Under the pieces are notes generated by a model. The model ran no database searches, was not told the origin of the DNA, and saw only the letters and a program-made list of their open reading frames with translations. From the NCBI GenBank assembly GCA_954871525.1, contig OX940866.1, positions 12,175,001 through 12,239,000 of the forward strand: a stretch of 64,000 nt of DNA, given 5' to 3'. Below, piece by piece: positions 55,894 through 64,000 of the stretch (positions are counted from its first letter, which is position 1; each line of letters opens with the position of its first letter). The translations under genes were made by a program, and so were the position numbers. This DNA is from Parietaria judaica. Lineage: Eukaryota > Streptophyta > Magnoliopsida > Rosales > Urticaceae.

Positions 55894-57286
55894 TTAAATA
55901 AAAAAACACTTGAGACTCATACATAAAAATCAAATTATCCGAAGTGGGATAAGCATAACTTCTTGAATTAGAGGATTAGATTGGATCATGAAAATCAATT
56001 GATTAATAGTAGTAAGGAATGAGTAATCCGAAAAGATCATAGAGAAAAATAATTTAATTGGACATAATTCTTCAATAAACGCCTAGATAAGAATATATTG
56101 GTTTTTTTGCTTCGAAAGAATCAATCACGTTTATTGCTTTGACTTTATTAACTTGTAGGTTTAATAGTCAACTAATAATTTAAGAACAGTCAATAACTCA
56201 ACAAAAAAGAATCTGAATATAAAAAAGAAAGAAAGTAAAAGCTTACAGATCATTGGCTAGTTATTTCCGGAATATTTTTCATAATTAATGTGTATAATCA
56301 TATGATATATACCACATCAAAGCTTCAACATTGCTTTTGTGGACTAGTTTATTTGGTCCTTTCAAGCAATTTTTTTTTTTATTTTTATAACCGAGTTAAA
56401 CTTTACGGTTTTACTGTTGTCGTAAGCAGAGCCGCCTTCCGGGGAATTTTCGATCTTCCAAATCTACGACATTTGTTGAGATTATTCAAACCATACTTGA
56501 GAGACTTTTTTTATGGGAAATATACTCAGAGACAACGCATTTTATGAACGATTTTTCTACTCGTATTTTCGGGTCATGTATCTCAATCTCAATGTTATCA
56601 TCAACATCAGAACACTTTATTTATGTATTTGTAATCTGTTGCTAAACAATTTCAGGTTCTTTGAAATATACCTTTGTTATTGCTCAAACAAGTAGGTATA
56701 TTTTTTGCAAAAATTGAAAATTTAAGGTATAAAAAACATTAAATTTCGAGGTCGAATATGTTTTCTTTCGGGGAAAGCATTAAAAGAGTGCAACACAAGA
56801 TGAAAGTTTAGGCATTTTAACTGAGACACAAAACAAATCCTCTTCTTCATATTGAGAGTGATAAAATTTTAACTTGATATTAGATTAAGCAAAAATAAAA
56901 ATAAAAAAATAAAAAAATTGCACTACTCACAGAAGGGTGTTGTTAATGACCAACTTTTACATGGAAAGGCAAAGTTGAGTGCTTGATTTCCCTCCTCACT
57001 CTTGTCAAAATTCTCCAGAAAACATCATGTCTTGCCTTTTTTAGTGTTTTTCTTTTTTTTGTCCTTTCAGTAAACTTAGTAGAATTAGCTTGTGGGTAAT
57101 ATGCCTCATTAGCGGAATGTACACACAGGCAGGGCCCGAGTCAGGACCATACCCGACCCGAAATGATCCAAACCGTCGGGTGCTGCAGGGAGGGGGGGTT
57201 TACTACTTAAAATGCATAAACTCCCGTAATGCAACAGGACATGCACAAGATCAGAGCCACCTGAACTTGCTCGCTGTTGTTTTAAG
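53931..57286. other. Long AT-rich spacer
   Basis: No gene recognised. 54655-54812 is a reverse copy of the 'ttatcgaggt' repeat family. 55480-55800 has GC-richer islands with 'gtccgacc/ggtcgtg' motifs but no boundaries. (AT)n is at about 55860-55887. All open frames lack family motifs. 57110-57230 is GC-rich (acccgacccgaaatg) without an assigned function. Confidence 0.55.
54655..54812. repeat. Dispersed 'ttatcgaggt' MITE-like repeat, reverse
   Basis: Contains cctcgttttattaatactcg, taacctcgataa twice, and aacaatattaatttatagagg. Reverse complement aligns by eye with 1733-1852 (ttatcgaggt, ttagtcatgttagttaga, acaaaaatattatt). Confidence 0.55.
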
Positions 57287-60200
57287 TCATGAAACTTCTT
57301 GAAGAGCTAGAATTAACTCGTGTGCGCACTTTGCGGTTGACCCGCCCCTTCTATGAGTGAAAAAAAAAAAAAAGGCTCGTCAAATATGACGAGTTTATAA
57401 CAAAGACGTGAGCAGAAAAATAATAGGGAGAAACTTAAACAACTCGCGGAACAAACCTTGTAAGGGGAGGCAAGCAGCGCTTGACTTTTTCTAGCTCCAC
57501 AAAGCACGCATTGTACCGCTCCAATCTGCGAAAACCCATCAAATTGCGGTTAAGAAAGTTGACAATGAAATAAAATTGAGAAATCAAGTCAATAATGAGA
57601 AAACAGGTTCACAATGAGACCTTTGCTCTGCCTCAATATCGACGCCAACGGATGAAGAAGCTGACACAGCTGAATAGATCATTGAACCAAATACCCGGAC
57701 CATCTTGAGCAGCATATCCAGAGAGATCCCTACATGCCTGTACATAATTGCAAGAGTTTAACTTTAACGAGATTAGCAACAGCAAGCATATTTATATCGG
57801 TCGAGGCGTGCCACGAAGCGAGGAGTTAAAAATTGCCTCGCGAGAGTCGAATGGGGCGTACACCTCACTTGTCTGAGGTGTAGCTGACGCGTATCGTTTT
57901 GTTCGACGGGACCTATATTGGAGCCTTCTATTTTACCTGACTTTTCAACTCCCTAAAACCTGATTTATCTTTCTCTCACTCTCTTACTCACCTCTCTTGG
58001 CTTCATTCTCCTCTCGGCATCTCCAGTTTTCATATTCCCGATTGAGCGTAAATAACATGAAACGTGTCTTCATTATTTTTAGATTTTTGTTTAAACCTTT
58101 AATGATTTTAGGACTTAAATTTAGTAATTTGACCAACTTTATTTGAAATTACGTATTTGTTTGCTATGAACTCTATGTCATAAAATTATAATCATTTGTT
58201 CTTCTAATTATTGAGGCTTACGCCTCTTGATGCTGCGATATGACACATCGGCTCCCCTCATGCACTATTAGAAGCAAACCCACATGCTATATCTGAGTTT
58301 TCTGCCATCCGTCAGGACAGTCACAAACAACTGACCTAGAATTTTCTAGACGCGGTTCTTCTAATTGATCAAGTTGATAGTAAATTGGTTTTACATTGCG
58401 TAACATGTTATTAGTGCATAAGGTCCGACGAGAACTACAGCTGAACAAGGATTTCAACTCTCAAGGATAGCAAACCACCAAAGCAAGCAGAGGGCAATAA
58501 ACAAAGAAAAATTACCGGTCCATATCACTTTCCAGAAGCCCAGATAGGAGTGGCAGAAGACAAGTGCATAATTCCAGTGTGACGATGTCAACTTTCTCCG
58601 CCATAACGCCAACTACATCAGCAACGACCTAAAGTAACAAAGTTGGTACCAGAGGTCAAAGAAGTAATAATGTTATGTACTTAGAAAATAAAACCAAGAC
58701 GGGATAAAATTTAGACGACCAAAAAAAGATGCTTACAGCATAATCGGCCATCTTTTCCATAGCACTAATCACACCCTTAAAATCACTTCTTTCCCAATAT
58801 CTATACACTCCCTGCAAAAGCAATACATTGAAGAGTGAATACGTAATTCCAGAAATCTTCTTAATCTACAGTTTGTGCAGTTGGTCCGTCAAAAATTTTT
58901 CTGATGTAGAACTAATTAACACACCTGGTATTTATGCCACAAAAATCACGATAAGGACATTGTGTAGATTGCACATAAATAGAAATGGATATACAATTAA
59001 CTCAATAAAGAATAAGATCACCTTTAACTTAGCCGAACGAGACTGCATAGAGCTCAAAAATTGATTATGATGTTCTATGATATCTGCAATGACATCCTCG
59101 TCACTTGCTGGCACCGACTCTTTTTCAACAGGCGGAGAATATCCTCTCTGCTTTGGCTTCAAGTGGAACAGGAAATTGTGAAAAAAAAAGTCTTCCAAAA
59201 AACACCAAGCAAGAATGAAATTGATCCAAATCTATGAAATATAGCAATTCTAAAATCCATGCTAAAAAGGAAAAACATATAATCTCCACATGTAGTAGCA
59301 GAAACATCACTTCCACCTTATTAATTCGTGCGATTAAATTTTCTGCTTAGCTCAAACTATGAATGACAAAAAATATACTTCAGCACGTTTTTAGTTTTGA
59401 TTTAATAGAGTTATGCACCACAATTAACTTTCTCTTGAGGTAATCCATCCACGAAGTCTAGGAAAGGCAGAATTTAATCAGAAACTGATGTTCTGTAACT
59501 AAATGCAAAGACATTATCCGCTTAATGATCGCAAACCCCTCAAAACACTAGAGTTGTAACTTCTACATATTTGATTATCATCATTCTGACCAATATCAGC
59601 CAACCGATTTAATTATAATCGTGGACAACCTACACCTGGGGCTCTCTTGAATCATAGGTACAGTGCTAGTTACATGTTTAGTTACAAACAAAAAGGTTAC
59701 AATAAATTAAGACTCGGACATACCATGTGTGAAGTGAGCATGTCCCCAGATCCCACCCCCGAGTTGATATTGGAAGTAGGTCCATCATAATTTGAATATC
59801 TATCTCGTTTCTCCCAATTCACGGAAATCGGTCGGGCCCGTCCTACAATACATCATAAAAGCAATGTCTTTGTAGTTTTGCATTTTTACAACAAGCATTG
59901 AGACTGATTTGATAATAAATAAGAGTACCTGTTCTGAAACCTCCAACACCTCCAACAGAGTTTGCATCTCTATGCGTCCTATGGCCTCGAGTCTCATCTG
60001 AAGCAAAGAAAGATGAATGTGTTAATTTACCCAAGACCCCAAGCCGGACTATAGAATGATCTAGAACTAGGATTTCTCAAATAAAATTTAGCAGAAAAGA
60101 CTAAGGCAGAAACGTATAATTTATAACTAGGTACTCACAACTGTCAGGCTGACAACTAGCAATTGGCTCCGCTACAGCACTCACTTCATTCTTCACTGAT

Positions 60201-61935
60201 GGAAGAAATCTTTCATGCATATTCTTGTCAGAAGACATTCCTATGGTTGCGCCAGAAACTCTAGGGAAAAAATTCCTTTCAGCCACAACAGATTCCATTT
60301 GCATAGGAACTGCCAGCTTATCCACGTCTTCTCTAACAATAGGGAACCTCCTGAATTCGTTTGCCTTTGACTGCAGAGATAAAGGCATCGTTCTTCCAAC
60401 TATACCAACCTCTCTTCTGGGCTCAACTGTCGTATTGGGCACTTCACTATTTCTCGGCACAATAACAGGTATGACATCTGATTTGTTAAAGTTTGAAACG
60501 GTGGTTGTTGGATGGGCCTTTACAGAGTTCCTCTTAGTGGCAGTTGTGCTAGAAACGGCCGTTGAACTGGGCACAATTGTTTTTGGGATGGGGCTTAAAT
60601 TTATCCTTTGAGGAGTACTAGGTAAATTTCCCGATGCTTCAATCATGATTCAAAGTGGAGAAACAAGAAAATCAATTATCATGAACGAAAAATATATAGG
60701 CAAAAAAATAACTATTTGTAACTTTGGAATACAAATACTGACCACAGAACACTTATAGAAAAAGAAAGAACAAGTCTGAACTATTACTTACATGCCAAAA
60801 CTTTTGGTTCCTTGACAATATCAGAGTTTTGGGAAACCGAGAGTCTCCCAAGTGATTTTGATTCCTTAGCTATAGGATCAGAGCTTTGCGAAACAGAAAG
60901 CCGGCCCAGACTTGCCTTCGAAGTGTTCTCACTCAGAACAGACAAATTTCCCGTGGCTGAAGACTTAGATTCTGAATGACCATTCAACTTCTTAGTATTC
61001 CCAACTGAATAAGGCTCTATTCGCTGTTTGAAGGAATAAACATGACTTAGGTAACTAGCTATGAGGAATAATAAGGACGGAGAGCACGGAATGGCAAACT
61101 AAAACATAAGCACAAACGAGCATTATACCGTGATGTCAACAACCCATACTCCAACGCAGCTTTGATTGTATGAGCATCCGAGCAGCTTTCCCTCGTGGAC
61201 ATTAAGATCTGATAACTTAGACCATCCCACATCCACACCATCATGACATCTGATCGGTTCCCACGAGAAAACCTATCCAGTGGAGATAAATAAGTGAGCC
61301 TACATAATATACCAAGTCACTATGAGCGAAGCTTAATGCTGGTTACTAACCTTCAAACTTTCGTGCAATCCGCAGAGTAGAGTCCTTCCATCGGGATTGA
61401 ATGCCAAACAACGCACTCCAGCAGTCTAATATATGCCATAAAAAAATTTCATTAAATTATATTCAGACAAGATATGCATAAGAAAATTCACCAGGAAATA
61501 TAGAGCTTTCTAGGAAGCATGATCTAAACGTACCTCAGGTCCAGCAGATCCAATTAGCTCAAAGGTTTCAAGGTCCCAAAATTTAACTGTCCTGTCCGAT
61601 GAACCTGGAAAGGATAACAGAAAAAGAATTAAACATGGTCAATGATAAACAAAGGTCTAACACGTTTTTTATCATCACTAACATACACATAATACTCAAA
61701 TTATGTAACATCAATTGTTCAATTGGATAAAAAAATTCCTGACCATCAATAAAGTCAGTCCAAATTCATCCATGATAGATTTAGACAGCTAGTAGTTAGT
61801 AGTTATGAAAGGTTTCCAGGACCTGGCAATTTATAGTTTTTACAAGAAGACCTGTGCTGATTCAGACTAATTGGTAGTTGATAAATAGTGCAGTAAGACA
61901 AATCAACAAAAGTTAATAATTCAAATTGAAAAATG

Positions 61936-61978
<43 letters not shown>

Positions 61979-63482
61979 CAACAATAACTAACCAGTTGCA
62001 AGCAGAAACTCGTGTGGATGGAAATCTATGCAATTAACCTGGCCATCGTGAGACTTGAAATCGTGCATAAGCTTCCCAGCAGTAAGATCCCACAGCTAGT
62101 CAAGCATGCAGGAACAATTGGGTTAGTTGATGAAAATGATCGCAAGATATTCCAAAAGAATTAGATCAATAAGTATTTGCTGACATGCATGTCAATTGTA
62201 GTCTAGCACAGCTCAAGTATTATTAATCACGTTTTCTTGTATATGTTTCTATGAATCAGGTTTCTAGAAGCTTCATAAGTATGATCTCAACATGTATAAT
62301 AAATTCTAAGATACTAACTTTAACACTGTTGTCCTCTCCACCGGAAACAACCCAGCGGCCATCAGGGGTAAATCTGATGGCATTGACGCCTCGTGTGTGA
62401 CCCTTATAGGTATGAATACACCCCTTTTTTCTGATATCCCATATTTTGAGATTTGTATCCAAAGAGCCAGATGCAAAGAACTCTCCAAAAGGATGGAAGT
62501 CCACAGATATGCAATTGGATCGGTGACCGGTAAGTGTGCGAACAACTGCAAGAAAAATGACATTGCAGAAATGATCAAACTTCTTACCGTGAGGACACAC
62601 AAATTAACATGCTTGAAAGTAAAGCAATGCAACACTAATGTGGATAGAGAACATACTCTTCGCCTCCTCCAAATCCCAAAGCTTGATTGTACCGCTGGCA
62701 GCTCCGGCTGCAACTAACACCTCTGAGGAGTCGAAGCTAACTGAATCAATGCCACTGGTGTGCCCAGATAGACTCTGGAGACAAAAGCAAATCAATCAGA
62801 GTCGGATAAGAAACTGATTATTGTAAGTGAGGGCGTGATAGGGCTGGCGTTTCAGATCACCACGTAATTCTCGGAGCTTTAAGATAACACTAAAACCGTG
62901 ACCAGATTCTCCAAACTTGCACTATAAAGGTCACAAGTATTCAACTTCTTTACTCTAATTTTCGTTACAAAACAACTAGCATTTCTGGCTAATGAGCTAA
63001 GCATTTGACCACAATTGACTTCCACAATCTTCCTTACTTTATCTAAGCATTTGACCACGATTGACTTCAACATTCCCCAAGTCAACAACTCCGGGGCCAT
63101 TTCACTTCATTCACGCAAGTGAGCGGACAGAAGACACGGACAGAAACAACCGACGCTCGTGCAAATCGGCACGAGCATTACAGCAAAAGGAAGTGTACAT
63201 ACCAGAATGGCGTTTGGCTTGCCAATGGTCCAAAGATTGACCTTGTGATCCTCCCCGCCGGTGACGAGAAGCCGCGAAGTCTTCCTCCCGATCTTAAGGC
63301 AGTTCACGGCGGCTGAATGTGCCACAAACTCCTCTGATAATCAAACACTCCGGTCAAGGCGAAACGGAAGCCAACGAAAACGTAGCAGATCAAGCAAGCC
63401 AATGCGAGCAAATTAACCCCAAAAACGAAACGGAGAAATCGGAAAAAAGGATACGGAGCTTGTAAGCACGCTTCGTAGTCAT
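57287..63482 (-). CDS. KTN80: Katanin p80 subunit (WD40 repeat-containing B1 homologue)
   Basis: Eighteen exons from ATG 63482 to TGA 57287-57289 sum to 2379 nt, 792 residues, in one frame: 63482-63455, 63333-63203, 62774-62657, 62545-62319, 62095-61993, 61604-61534, 61425-61351, 61272-61138, 61023-60792, 60636-60139, 59997-59929, 59842-59724, 59156-59022, 58811-58737, 58628-58516, 57737-57621, 57525-57457, 57350-57287. Residues about 10-300 are WD40 repeats ([51 protein letters not shown]). The middle is a Ser-rich linker. Residues about 603-792 are the con80 domain ([50 protein letters not shown]). KTN80 targets the p60 severing ATPase to microtubule crossovers and branch points. Confidence 0.95.
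57780..58225. repeat. Possible insertion in a KTN80 intron
   Basis: Bounded by 'gtcgaggcgtgcc' and 'gaggcttacgcctc', with an internal hairpin ACACCTCACTTGTCTGAGGTGT's two 8-base arms at about 57859-57880. It lies within the 778-bp intron 57738-58515. The repeat family and ends are uncertain. Confidence 0.3.
61938..61974. repeat. (ATA)n microsatellite in a KTN80 intron
   Basis: About 12 ATA units followed by ACAACA, in the intron between exons 5 and 6. Confidence 0.9.
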
Positions 63483-64000
63483 GGCAAAGTGGAAGGGCAC
63501 CAGAAAATTCCTCTTTTTTCGAGAGCCAAAACCCTAAGGGATCACGAAAACGATCTCAATGCATTTCCAAAGCTTCAAATCGAATCCGACAGTGACATTC
63601 CCCTTCATTCGCTTTAGATCAGAGAGAAACGCGAATTTAATATTTATATAAAAACAAAAATTCTTACTGTCAGATTAGATCAGAAGGAAAGAGGAAGACG
63701 AAAGACGAGCAATGGAACCTTAGAAGAAGAAGAAGAAGCACATCGGTGACTTTGCTTCAGCTTCAACTTCCTACTCCTCCAAAATCAAAACTCCTTTTCG
63801 CCAATAAAGCTCTGTTCAAATTCAAAAGAGAGGAATAGCTATGTCAACACAGTGACATTGGAGCAAGAAGGAGCTCTCAACACTTCAAGAACGAAGCAGA
63901 AGAAGAAGAGAAGGATTGTCTCTTTTCAAACGATAAATTTCTCTGATAATTTTGTTTTTTAATTAATAAATAAAAAGAATTGAAAATGGAATTTGTTTAA
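63483..64000 (-). other. 5' flank of KTN80
   Basis: No coding sequence. Short GAA runs near 63723-63740 and 63897-63912 suggest 5' UTR sequence. A TATA box is not clear. The upstream promoter continues beyond the window. Confidence 0.5.

Noticed and set aside
1..64000. Biosynthetic or defence gene cluster
   Set aside because: The seven complete host genes belong to unrelated housekeeping pathways; none of the combinations suggests a functional cluster.

Overview
The window is plant nuclear DNA, most likely from a eudicot. Genes are split by GT-AG introns and belong to plant families: a chloroplast carotenoid isomerase, a ROP-interacting CRIB protein, a vacuolar amino-acid transporter, DUF789 and DUF3531 proteins, and a chitinase-like protein. 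The spacers are AT-rich and full of LTR retrotransposons, CACTA, Mutator-like and hAT elements and microsatellites. I could not identify the species.

Layout. 1-782: 3' end of a chitinase-like (GH19) gene. 1.1-5 kb: AT-rich spacer with a Mutator-like element (2158-3431, perfect 9-bp target duplication) and a hAT element (4135-4690, perfect 8-bp duplication). 5018-27954: one decayed Copia retrotransposon split by later insertions. Its gag is interrupted by a Gypsy-type solo LTR (5863-20753), which is itself interrupted by a 10.5-kb CACTA transposon (7453-17913, TSD CTT). A second solo LTR (21437-24171, TSD GTTTG) lies between gag and pol. The CACTA element carries three gene modules: a 402-codon ORF with three nonsense codons, a TNP2-type transposase, and a transposase_24-like plus Ulp1-protease module. 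They are separated by CCGCGGC-rich clusters that contain ACGACAC/GTGTCGT palindromes. 28430-28793: a second hAT element.

29088-31822: vacuolar amino-acid transporter (minus). 31.8-39 kb: repeat-rich spacer with a minus-strand solo LTR, an unusual element bounded at both ends by the same LTR terminus (35232-37205), and an abutting solo LTR (37211-38046). From 39 kb to the end the DNA is gene-rich: PSF2 (plus), Z-ISO (minus, convergent with PSF2), a RIC/CRIB gene (plus), a DUF3531 gene (plus), a DUF789 gene (minus) and an 18-exon katanin p80 gene (minus).

The genes are ordinary, unlinked housekeeping functions: DNA replication, carotenoid synthesis, ROP signalling, microtubule severing and vacuolar transport. 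I see no gene cluster or shared pathway. The novelty is in the mobile elements. Exon models were assembled by eye, and every multi-exon model given as complete keeps frame across all junctions. I ran no database search. Family names are from recognition of motifs.
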